From Takakia lepidozioides (Eukaryota; Streptophyta; Takakiopsida; Takakiales; Takakiaceae): a DNA stretch of 64,000 bases. The notes below the pieces were generated by a model. The model ran no database searches and was not told the origin of the DNA. It saw only the letters and a program-made list of their open reading frames with translations. Positions 23,562-34,973 of the stretch are shown in pieces; the stretch's first letter is position 1; each line of letters opens with the position of its first letter. The stretch spans positions 54,109,053 through 54,173,052 of the forward strand of contig CM060732.1 in the NCBI GenBank assembly GCA_030704615.1, in the 5' to 3' direction. The translations under genes and the position numbers were made by a program.

Positions 23562-24549
23562 CATCTGGAGCAGTGGCCTCCAAATGTGCCCCACTCTTGA
23601 GGCTTGTGGCGGCACACTTGGTGGGTCCCCCAACACACACACAGGCCGACCAAAATTTTGGCCCACCTTTTTCAGATAATCTTGCACAACTGCTCCTCGA
23701 CGATGTGTTCGACGATGCTTGTGCTGCACATATACGCTCTCTGTCAAAGACGCCATGGTAGCTAAGTTAGAACTTGGTCTCCCACGCTCAATCAATGTCA
23801 TACAGGGGAAAATGCCAAGCACTATAATCTGCTCCAAAATATCGAGGGGTTTTGGCGGGGCCTGCAAAATATCTATTATGTAGCCCACCATGGGGATTAT
23901 TAGGTCGGGGCACTGACTTCCCCGCTACCAGTAGTTTACCGTTGCCGAGCTACTAACAGTGGCCGATAGAGGTGCTCTAAAAGGGCATGATCAGCAGTGG
24001 CTCACTAAACTGCCACTCTATCACTGTTGTAGTGCCGCATATGGTGAGGCAAGCAAGCTGCCAGGAGCCCCAGCAGCAACCCATATTAGTAGAATAATGG
24101 GGCGAGGCTAATATGCAGATCACTGATGTCACCCGCCCTGCCACCGGTCAGTACATGTGAGGCTAATCACCAGATGTGTTGTCCGTGCAATATGTACATG
24201 CTGTGAAAAAATCGTCATATTGTAGAGTAGCTCAGCAAACATGTCGCCAGGTAGGATCCAGGTGGACATTCTAATAGTCGCCACCTCTGCCACTTATCCC
24301 CAACATTAGCCACCTCCATGCCTATGCAGAAATGGAAAGAGAATGGTGGCTCTAAGTCCAAAGGCAAACTAATGCATTTTTCTAGATATAGAGCAAGCTA
24401 TAAACGGCAAAAGGCTATGTGGACCAAGGCAAAAAGTGGGATGTGATTAATGCTATTAATAATTTATATTATTTATATTATTTTACTATACTCAAATTGT
24501 AATGATTCATTTTCTATTTTGACTTCAACATGTTACAAAGTCTCTGCCC
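23562..24549. other. Unassigned repeat-like region
   Basis: Probably further decayed retroelement sequence downstream of the copia integrase. No convincing reverse transcriptase or LTR could be read. The composition becomes AT-rich from about 24440. Confidence 0.35.
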
Positions 24550-25377
24550 TTAACCTTAAGTTCCCAATCGGCCTGAATCGGTCACTTTGAATTTGAGGTT
24601 CTACCTAATTTTTGCAAATCTAATTTGTGGGGCCCACTCCTGAAGCTTTAATGACAAGGGATTTGTCTAGAGTATGATGCAAAAAACAAAACTAAAAAAA
24701 AACAAAAGCTGCGACCTACAAAGAATATCTTAGATCTCATTTTTACGTTTTGGGCCAGAAAAGGGCTTGTTGACTGCTGACGTGGCAGTAAAACAAGCCC
24801 AAAACACATTGCACTCCAAAGGCCATTTTTGACAGAAAATTAGCAATTTTGGACAAAACACTTCACCATCTGGTGTGTGAGCATTATATACACACATCCA
24901 CCATTGGCTTTCAAAAAATTTGTAGAAAAAAAAGTACTTCATTTGGAGGCACATTTTCTCTTGTCAATTTTGAGATTTCAACCAACATGTAATTGCATGC
25001 ATAACAAGCATAGGTGAAAAAATCAGTTGGACCTGCAATTTAGTGGGGTCATAGCCACTCCACTATTGATTTGGAAATGGTGGGTCTTGGGGCAAGCAAA
25101 ATTGGATAAAGCTAGGTTTTGATTTGGTCAAACCAATTTCTTTCTCACTTTTTCTTTGGGACCTGATATTTGAGGTCCGGGCCAACGCTATAATCTCACA
25201 ATTTCCATGGTGGACTTGGCTCATTTTTTGGTATGTCATGCATAAATGAGCTGGGCCCACTACTATAAGGCTGGAATCTTTGGATGATTTTTGGTAGGTT
25301 TCTTGGGGCAATTTACCGCAGCTGGGTACCCAAAATTGGTAAAAAGTCAAAAAAGGGCTTGGGAACTTAAGGGTTAA
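24550..25377 (+). mobile_element. TTAA-flanked non-autonomous DNA transposon, copy 1 (piggyBac-like MITE)
   Basis: An 820-bp element (24554-25373) lies between two TTAA tetranucleotides (24550-24553 and 25374-25377). The right end reads inward as CCCTTAAGTTCCCAAGCCC; the left end is CCTTAAGTTCCCAATCGG, a slightly decayed version. The whole body is a diverged inverted copy of 52138-52958. No transposase is encoded. TTAA duplication with termini beginning CCC is the hallmark of the piggyBac superfamily. Because the site is palindromic, a TA duplication with ACCC termini is formally possible too. Confidence 0.8.
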
Positions 25378-28300
25378 GGACAAAGTCAACAAATGTCTTT
25401 GGTTTTACCATTGGATTATGGCATTCCTCGGGTCTCTTCACTATTTCATTTGGGGAGGTCATTAGACGTCGCTAAACAGTGTGAACGGACCTAAGCCTTA
25501 TAATTCCAAAAAGCAACCTCCAAGGTGTCGATATGGAGGCGTAGCTTTTCCACAACCTAACATCGAGCCCAAGAGGTTGTTTCACAGTCACCAACCAAAC
25601 CTTCTAAAAAGCTACAGATTACTTATTTTAAGAGATAATAAAAATGATGAAATTAGATTAAAAAAATGTTCGATGTCATTTCTAGAGAAATCATGAAGTT
25701 TTATTGTAAATAAATAATTAAAATAATTAAAATTGTGAGTTTGCAATAGACTCGTGATAGCTCCTAATTAGATTGGACCTTATATGAACATGTAGCACTA
25801 TTTGAGTGAACTCAAGGATTGACATGGGACGATATCATGCGATATTTAAACTCAAGACCTCAACAGAGAGATGACTCCAACCAAAGTCGATAGCACTGAA
25901 AGCCACTTCATCTAGCAGATATTGCCATGAGCGTTGGCAGCAAGATATTGACAATATGACAAGGAAAGGATGAACAATATCAATAATGGACTGTAGGACA
26001 TGTTAGTGAACATCCGTGGAGTAGGAATAATGTTCCCCAGAGGTCCATGGACTCTCAAAAAAAGTGAGACATGCTAAGCATGGATCAAGATGGACTTAGT
26101 GAATATGGAGGAAGCATGAGAGAACACCATGCACAAAGAAAGGTGCATTTCAAGAAAAATAAAATAAAATAAGGGTACTTCATGAAGAACGTAGTGACTA
26201 TGGAGGAAGAATGAGACAATGATATAGAAGATGATGATGCATTCTAGGAAACAAAATGGAGTTAAGGTATCTTTAAGGATCTACAAGGAATGCATTGAAT
26301 AAGTGTGACATTATAAAATGGAACAGAAGATATATGGTGGACTGGTATGTGATTACATGGAAGAGACAAGTCCAATGGATAAATATGGTGGAGTGTCATG
26401 TAGTAAGAGGCCACAACAGTCGTACCCCACCATTTCTAGGAGGAATATATGTCTATTATAGACGCTTAGTGAAGACTTTGGATGGACATCTATGCAAGCA
26501 AGAGAAAAATGCATAAGCAAGTATTTTGTCATCCCTTTCATTGGTTGGCCATGGCCGTCAAAATTATTGGGAGGATCAGCTTGCCAATCTTCTGCAGCCT
26601 TCAACGCATCAGAGGTTGTTTGTTGATGGTTCTGATACCGACACTCCTCCGCTAGTCGTCATGCATCTCCTGCCCACAATATCTCTGCAGCCAATAAGTT
26701 GTTGACGACAAAGAGTGCGATAATGCACACTAGGAATGGTATGCATGAGTGCACGATATCACCAAACAATCCCATGATGGCTTAAAACCCTTACCACAGA
26801 AAGCACATGGTGAAATAGTTAAAAAATTTATAGAGTTGAACTCGGGAGATTCAACAGGAAGGTTGGACATTTGGGAAGGTTTGAATGATGGCATATCATA
26901 GCGATGTTCCATAGCATGAAGCTGTTGAGCGGTGGCTGCTTTATGCCTCTAATAAACTTTGTACCGATCTGAGGCTACACACCATGCCTCTTCATTTCTC
27001 CAAGATCAATTTATGCTCTGATTCCCTTTCCTCCATCAGCTCTTTCAAGTGGTCCACAATACCCTTGTGAGAATTAAGCTTGCGTTGCAAGCTTTCCAAC
27101 AACTCACGACACAAGTTCACCTCTTCTATATGCGACTCATTACATTGGTAGACAAATACATGTTCATTTTTAGGGTCTCGGCCTTATGTCCTTAAACAAC
27201 TTGTCCAGCTTGACATTTGCAACTTAAAATCAACTCTTGCATTTGAGAGTTCATTCAGAACACATCTTGTTCAGCTTCTCTTTTTCCAACTTGAATCTAT
27301 CAAGAGACTCCCTCTGACAACTTTAACTCAGTATCCAAAGACAAAAGTAGATCATGCGATAGTTCAGTATCATCGATAGGAGCTCTCACAAACTTCCTCA
27401 TTTTTACAGGCACATCTGATTGCAAACCTGACCTTGTCAATTTTTCCTTTGTTACAACAAAGACTGACAGAAACTCACGTTGCTCTTCTATCTATCCTCA
27501 TCGGATTCACCCATAGACAGACCTCTCTTAATGTCTCCAACTCCCACAACGTCCAAAGTTTTGGATTCTTCGAAACGCCTCCTTGTTCGTGAACTCTACA
27601 AAAACAACCCAATTATTCTTTCTTTTCTTTCTCTCACATACAATCCCTCGAGCAATGGCTTCGATCACAAGATGGGAAGTAGGAACGATATTCTTTTGGT
27701 GTGCTATCATCCAGATTTCTTTTGCCCTGGTTATGAGCTCAATGTTTGCTGGATTGTGTAAGTAACTATAGCCATTCTTGTTCAATAAAGGCCAACTTCA
27801 TCCTCAGCGCAATCTTTATCTATTTTTAAACCTTTGTGAGGTACACCTTCATTGCGAAGATTGTATTTCTTTGCAACATGTTGACAAATTAACAAAAGTC
27901 ATGCCATAAAAAATGAGCTCAGGTGGTGTTTCGTGCAGATGTGGAGCATAAATGGACTGCGCCTTAATCCTGACCTCTGCCTTTACTTGTTCCCTCACTG
28001 TTTTCTGATCACCAGAAAGACCACTCAAAGTGGAGCAAGTTGTAGACATATTCAAAAGCTTGCCCTTGCAATCTTCACCTAAAATACATCGTGACACATT
28101 ACACCATGACGTGGCAATGTCGTGCAACTTGCATTGTACCCTAGTAAGCAATTGCGTCAGCGCCTTACTTAAAAAAACACTAACTGATATCCTTGCTATC
28201 ATCATGTCTTCAGATAGAGCACATACACTCGGTACACTCATAAGTGGGCAAAATCAGGTGCACGAACATGACGCATAAGAGGTGGGAGAACGCAAGGAGG

Positions 28301-30427
28301 GGAAGCCGGTGGCTCCGATCATTTGGGCCATTTGTTTTGACACGATTGGCTAAAACTGACAGTCGGTGGTTCCCAACCAATGACCCCGCGATCTGCCATC
28401 GTTGATTTTCAATTTCATTTGTTTGCGGTCAATATTGGCGCCGTGACACATTTGAGTGGGCCCATTTTTTCAAACTTGGATGAATTTCCATGGAGACAAC
28501 ATCTGCAGTTTTTGGTCCACCTTAGCGTGCACTTACCCGCATCCCAAAGGAAGCATAAATTATGGTGTCTCTTCATCTCAAGGGACTATTGCTATCCGTT
28601 GGAAAATGGATACCTTAACAAAGTTCATAAGTTATGGTCTCACTTCACTCCAAATGTCTACTACCTATAGAACCCACCTCGGAAAAAGGCCATAACCATG
28701 AAATGACTCTTAGTCATGCTGGCCGGAGTCTTTGCTCTGGCTTTTATTTTCCTTTTGGAAGGTGAATACCAGCTTCTAACGGGCCATAACGAGATTAAGG
28801 CAACGTGGGTGCCCAAACCTCCTCCAATGACTTAGGTACTTCATGTAGATTAGGTGGTTGCAGATTGATCCATGATGTTTTTTCTTGTGTTTTACTTGGG
28901 TGATCCAAATGGATAACATATTCCAATATAGAGAGAAGAGAACTGAGCAGACTCCGACTATGGCCGACGAAATAAAGAGTCACTTTGGCTTGTTGTTATT
29001 GATCTTTTCCAACATACATTTATATTGTTTTTTTTGTTTTTTTTTCGTGATAGGGCCCAGACCCGAAAGGGGGCAATAGCCGTGAGGCGAAGGGGCTCTT
29101 AGTTACATTGGTCTCGGTCGGAGTTGCCACAATCGTTTTTGTTAAAGCGGCTTTGTGTCATAACCAGTTGGTCATCTCGCGTTGTCCAAATGTTTCACGA
29201 TTGTAGTCTAGCTGACGAATTGAATATATATTGGGTACATTAATGTACTGGGCAATTACATTTGCGAAAATGTTGATCAATGGATAAGGGAGTAGCTCGC
29301 TAGCGGATAGGTATAATGGCATAGGTGGGCCTTAAGAGAAGCATGTGGACCATTTACAGATAAGAGTTAGAAGATTCTGGCCATGACTGGTGTAACTATC
29401 GCCTTGCAGCTAATGCCCCTTTCGGGGTGGGCCATATAAAACCATTTATAGACATCTCAAAATGTTATATGTTCTACATATGTTATCACTCCATGTTATG
29501 ATCACCATGCAATAAATGGATTTGTCTCCTTGACAATGGACACGAGTAAAATTTCGATCGTATGTGCAATAACAATACCCACTTTCATATTTTGCCTCAT
29601 TCTTATTATGTCGTAGTTCTTGCCACCAAAGATAAACAATTGTTACTATGTCGACCGTTAGCACTAACCAAGGTCATTGCACTTGAGGGTCCACATCACT
29701 ATGGTTGCAAATACATATGACACAAGTTGCACAAGAGGGCACGACCTTGTGGATTGGTGCCTTCCAAGGCTTACACTTGCTAGAGATCTACGCCCACTAA
29801 TGTTGCAACTCTTTTCTTGTCAAGACTCTCTACTACTAAAGCAAAGAGTTGTGGCTTCATCCTTCTTCCTCCTCTGAGGAGGCTCTATCCCTAGTCTGAA
29901 TCCCCACTCCCCGCCGTCAAGGTGAAAGGCCGCATGACCCCCTTCTCCTAAAGAAAGAATTGATGTCGTTGCAAAGTTGCTTCATTGCACCAAGGATGTT
30001 TCTAAGGTGTACATCCTACAACATCGTTGCACTTTGGTACAGCGTCAACTTCGTGCCCCCTAAAGCGAAGGGCCACATAAAAAGTAGTCCATTAAGTATC
30101 TAGTGTCAAATGATTTCAATATATATGCTCACTTTCATGTGTCTTACTATTTGGCACATTCAACATGCAAAAGTGCATTTTCAATAATCTATAAAAGCTA
30201 CATCAGGGCCTCGCCCCCTGTTCGGTAAAAAAATAAAAAAAATAAAAAAAATAGAACTATTGTACACAATAAATAAAATTGCTTTATTTTAGAGCTCATA
30301 TGTTATAATGTTGTTTACTCTTGCAATATTCTGTTAGATTGGATATAGTGACATCGTTATTGCACAATTTCCATGAAAACTATAAAGTCGAATGTAATTA
30401 TGATCTAAAATAGATTGTGACTTAACA
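25378..30427. other. Long gene-poor stretch of decayed repeats
   Basis: No host gene is recognised in these 5 kb. At about 26090-26260 two diverged direct repeats share a TATGGAGGAAGMATGAGA core. T-rich or A-rich tails typical of LINE 3' ends occur on the minus strand at about 29027-29045 (next to CCCGAAAGGGGGC) and on the plus strand at about 30224-30250 (after GGGCCTCGCCCCCTGTTCGG). The 27.4-28.3 kb open frames look random. Confidence 0.4.
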
Positions 30428-31612
30428 ATCCCCGCTCGTTTGAATTCAAGTGGAAAGCAAAATGGGGCATCTTGCTGCTCGACCACCAAGGATGGGACAA
30501 AATCTGGAGAAAAGACAGACCAGCCAGGCTATCCGGTTTTCTATGGAAAATCGCGCATAGAATTCTTCCAGTCAGAGAACACACCCATGAAGACAACCCT
30601 AACTACTCTTTGTGCGGTTCTTCTCCCGAATCCATTGAACACTGCTTGATATTTTGCAATCTGGCTGTTAGAGTCTGGCACTTGGTTCTTGGTTTCTACT
30701 CCTATTGGAATAGCTTCCCCTCTCCCCCCCCCACCTTCTCTGTTGGTTCTGAATTTCACCGTGGGTCAAGTGCAGACTATTTGCCCGGTTTGGGCTGCTC
30801 TTAGAGCGCTTACCTTGTGGAACTTATGGAAAACAAGATGTGCTTGGGTTTATGAGGGAAAACCCCCAGGGGCAGATCGGTATTATTCAATACTTACCAA
30901 GATCTGTTGACTGAGGGGCGGAAGGCTTGGTTAACTGTCTGTGCAGCTGTTTCCAGAACTTTGGAGCAGCGAGGGAGGAAATTGCTTCAAGACTTCCATG
31001 ACACCTGGGGCAAAAGCAGCATGCTCGGCGCCGGTTTTTGCAACTCTAAATTCACTTGGCAACATTCCATCCCCTCTCAATGGGAGGTCCCCTGGTGAAG
31101 GTGATGAGGGAGATTGCAACTGGCGCCATAAACGTTCTAGAGCCCCCAAATTCCGCGCGCAGCTACAGTTCTAGAAGTCTGGCATCTGCATTCGCCTCTG
31201 CGATGGTTCCGAGTTGCATCACCCTCAAATCTACTTCCACCATCCCCATGCTTCTCTTGCTGATTTCAAGTCTTTTTCAAGACTTAGCTCATTGCTTTTT
31301 CCTGACATTGTCTACTTCCCTTCAGTGAATCCTTGCTTCTAACCCCCCCCATCCCTACCACATCTCTTTCGGCCCCCAACACCACTCTCTCGACCCTTCC
31401 TTCTCAAAGTCATCTCTTTGGGTTTCCTTGCTCCTTTCCCTTAGCATGTTCGCTATGGTTCCGGGGAAGTTCCCCCTCAGTAAGCCTCACCCCCCCACCC
31501 CCCCCCCCCCGGTGGTTATTTTTTCCACCCCTGTGTAACTCCTTATTTCATTTGATCAACAGGGCTTCTGTCCCTTTCCATTGAAAAAAAAAAGAAAAAA
31601 AGAAAAGAAAAA
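30428..31612 (+). mobile_element. LINE family B copy 1, 3' portion (zf-RVT domain and poly(A) tail)
   Basis: Readable in shifting plus frames: FLWKIAHRILPV, a Cys/His segment ending EHCLIFCNLAVRVWHLV, then LWNLWKTRCAWVYEG and LTEGRKAWLTVC. This is the zinc-binding domain (zf-RVT) that follows the RT in plant LINEs. The 3' UTR has a C-rich stretch near 31494-31510, GGTGGTTATTTTTTCCACC and AGGGCTTCTGTCCC, and ends in an impure poly(A) tail (31584-31612). It is 5'-truncated and frameshifted. A longer copy lies at 52.1-55.1 kb. Confidence 0.85.
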
Positions 31613-34600
31613 GACTATAAATACAAACATTGAAGGAAAAAGAGATATGTAGGATCCTGATTTCCTCCATAGGGGAGGATTCTATCCCTGTGAGCCGCAA
31701 ATGAGCAGTGCTCATCCAATTATGAGCATAGACCTTAAAAAAGGAAAAAGACCCCCCATAGGTCCCTTTACACCAGATGAAAAATCACCTATGCTGTGCT
31801 GACAGGAACACACATTGCGCTAATGAAATTATTTCATCCATTTCTTGATGAGTAAATATCATCCAACCATCATTGCTTTTTATCCAATAAAAATATCTTA
31901 AAAATGTTTCACACCACTTTCAACTCGTTTTTTTTGGACTTGAGCAGATTTTGTTTGTAATGGCATTATTCCAGGATATAATAGGAATCTATATCAGGTA
32001 GTTTACTCTTCTGAGAGGGAAAGATGGTGGGCGGAAGATTCGATCTTACCATCATATTTATTGGCCTTGCCTTCCTAAGGCGGGACTAACTCAAAGGGTT
32101 TTGTGCTTGAGTTCAAGACAGGTGTAGCAGAAATATTTCAACCAGGTATGTAAATGAATGAAATCCTTGGATGAATAATTTTATGCACGCGTGACAGGTT
32201 GTTGGGTAGGGCCGGGCTTGCATGCGATTTATTGTAAAACTTTAAAGGATTTAAGTGATATATATATATGTATATAACATATATATATATATATGTTCAG
32301 GGGAAAACCGGGGACGTGTGCCCCAGCAGTTTATTTGGGATTATTCTAGGACAAGAAATAATGTGTTTCCAACACCGAAAAAAAGAAAAAAACTTCATGT
32401 GAATTTAAGGCATTTCTTAAAAAGAAGAGTATTCTAAGAAAAAAGAGTATTCGTTTTTCCCCTTACAAAAGTTCGGAAGTCCCCTCTTTACAAAAAAGAG
32501 AGAAAAAAGGAATGAAATGAAAATATCAGCGCCCGAAAAAATAGAGAAATGGAAGGAAAATACGGGCCTGGTTGGGCAACGAGACCCTGGTTGGAGGTGT
32601 TGGGTTAGGGTTTGAATGAACCTTCCGAGGTTCCTCTCTGTGGTCTTCTTCTTCCTCGTGTTCTTTTTTCTTTTCATCGTCTTCTTGTAATTCTTGTTTT
32701 TGTTTTGCTTATGCGGATTCTCAACGACATCGCGGCATTTTAGGGTTTCTTTTTCCTTCTGGGTGTGAGTCACCGTTTCCTTCCAGAGCTTGTTTCTCTG
32801 TGTAATTTTTGGCCTTGTTTGCAATGTTGAGGCTAGTAGTAGTGGTTCTCCCAGTGAAGGCGCGCATTTTGGCCTCTTGCTCAACTTAATGTAGAGGCGA
32901 GGGTTTCTTTTTTTCCTGCTTCTGTATACTGCATTTGAACATTATGGCATCGGTGCCTGGTCAATGCTAAGTAGTTAGCACTGACAGCGTGATCTCCCGT
33001 TCCAGCTGCTTGTCTGCTGCATGCGGTGGTAGGCAAACCATGGTCATTGTTGCATTCAATCAGGACTTGAGCGTGTGTTTTCTACTTCATAATTGCAATT
33101 GGTTCAGATTAGAACTTGAGAGATCTAAACCCTGAAGGGGCTTGTCAAAGTACCAGTGTTCCCAGCAATGTGAGTTGTTGCTCTTACAGCCTTCTCATGA
33201 AGGTGCTGGTGAAGTTTTCTCTTTGGCGCTTTTGCCTGCGCTCTCAGACCATAGCGTGGTGAGATTGGCCGACTTCCATTCGATTGAGTTTGCGAGTAGT
33301 TGGCAGTGGCAACCTTGTACCAATTCACTTGTGAGTATTGTAACCACTGGAGCTTGGGATAAACTTTGTGTTTGCGAACAGACATGTACTCATAGCTAGC
33401 CTTGTGGTAATGAGAGAGAGAGAGAGAGAGAGATCCTCAGCACTCCTTCAGTGCCTTCAGCTCTTGTAGATTTGACGTGCGTGTAGAGAGACATAGAGAG
33501 AGTTATTGAGAGATGGATGGGCACCAAGGGAGGTGGGTGAAGAATAGATTCAGGAGAATTGGAGAGGAAGAAAAGGAACAGCGAGGTTAAAGGAGGGTAA
33601 TTGGCCCTTCTAACAGAATTCTGCTGCATGACATGTTACAGTATTTTCCCTTCAGAACAAAAAGTGGCACTCCATGGTTCCATGTACCCATTACGTCAAC
33701 GAGGCCAGTAGGCTGATTTGACACAGGGTGTATTTGTAAGTCCTATTGGTGAATTCGCCAGTTAAATCAGCCAGAAGATCAGGATAAATTTAATAGGGTT
33801 AGTTTTTTTGGTTTTGAGAGGGGAATAACCACCCTTATTATTGCACCCTGGGTGATGCATTTAAGGACCATGCTCAAGTTGCAGAAAAGAAGCCAGTGTA
33901 ACTCTAGGCCATGCTTGATTGGGCACACTTTTTGTTTCCCCACCTGCCCCACGGGAGCTGCAAAACATGCCTGTGCTTGTCGGCCTTCATCCTTGATACT
34001 GGCCCACTGCTGGAAGGTGAAAGGAGAAGCTTCAGTGAATGGCTGCAGCAAGCCCCACTGTCTTAAGGTAGCAGAATGCCTTTGTCGCTCAAGTAGCAAC
34101 TTCAATGAAATCATCATTCCGCCAACCATTCATAATGAATGATGTAGATATCGCCTGTTTGCCAGGGCTTGTGCAAGGATAGGGGTCATGCACTAAATAG
34201 AGAGAATGAGTAGGCTGAGAGCTGATGATACCCTCTCCATGAAAGATGTGCTGGTATGTTTCAATTAAGCTGCAGTTCAGTACAAAGCCCGATAGGATTG
34301 GTATGTAGATTGGCATGAATGTTGGTCGGTGACAGTCTTCACCATGCATAGCACAGAGGTTAGGCCCTTTCTTATAATGCCAATTCGGAGTAGACCAACT
34401 TGAAGGCTGATTACTTGACATTGTTCATGTGAAGCTACATGTGAGAAATGGATTTGAATGATGTACTGTGCGAACTCATATGAAGACAGCGGTAGTTTTG
34501 TGAGAGTGAGTCTGTATTGATCAGAGCAGTTGCTAGCTCTTAAGGACATGATCTCAGAATTCTTTTGTCTCATTATGGTTGCTGTGTAACCTAAGAAGCT

Positions 34601-34935
34601 GAAACTCGGAATAAAGGCTTTGAGCATCAATTAGCCTCGCTGTTGGGCTGTACAGCTTGTTCAGATTCTGAGCATGTAGCAGGCGGGCGTGGGGCCAGGG
34701 CCACTGTAGTTCTCCCAGGTTTAGGCCTATTTTCTTGTGATCTGTTGAGTGTACTTCAATGTGCAACTTATTGGGTGTGCATAAGCAAAATGCTTAATCT
34801 GAAAACTATGGGACGAGTGAATGAAAGTGTCATGCTATAGTGGGTTGCAGGCCCAGTGGGGCTGGGAAAGTGGCAAACATGGCATGTAATTAGTTGGCCC
34901 AATCCAGCAGGTATTTATGTCTTTTGCTCCTGCAG
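31613..34935. other. Intergenic region and probable SPY 5' UTR/first introns
   Basis: No protein-coding gene is recognised. An AT dinucleotide tract lies at 32258-32294. A stretch at about 32590-32880, with a TTAGGGTTTG telo-box-like motif and long pyrimidine runs, looks like a plant promoter or 5' UTR and could be the first exon(s) of SPY. A (GA)n tract lies at about 33412-33432. The SPY 5' UTR exon structure cannot be settled from sequence alone. Confidence 0.45.
32258..32294. repeat. AT dinucleotide repeat
   Basis: An alternating TA run, interrupted by TATGTATATAACATA, which makes an imperfect palindrome. Confidence 0.9.
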
Positions 34936-34952
34936 GGTTGCGAGTTTGGGGA

Positions 34953-34973
34953 ATGAAGAACAAATTGCAATGA
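34953..34973 (+). promoter_or_regulatory. Upstream ORF overlapping the SPY start codon
   Basis: An ATG at 34953 opens a six-codon frame that stops at TGA 34971-34973. The stop overlaps the main start codon (ATG at 34970) as ATGA. Both ATGs have a purine at -3. The arrangement could lower or couple translation of SPY. This depends on 34953 being in the mature mRNA; the predicted acceptor at 34935|34936 keeps it. Confidence 0.6.

Noticed and set aside
27480-28278. Overlapping ORFs of 80-130 codons on both strands
   Set aside because: No family resemblance, no splice-bounded structure and many overlapping alternatives; they look like chance frames in decayed repeats.
32417-32884. 155-codon Lys/Thr-rich minus-strand ORF
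   Set aside because: It is a translation of the pyrimidine-rich plus-strand segment that probably forms the SPY promoter or 5' UTR, and has no recognisable domain.
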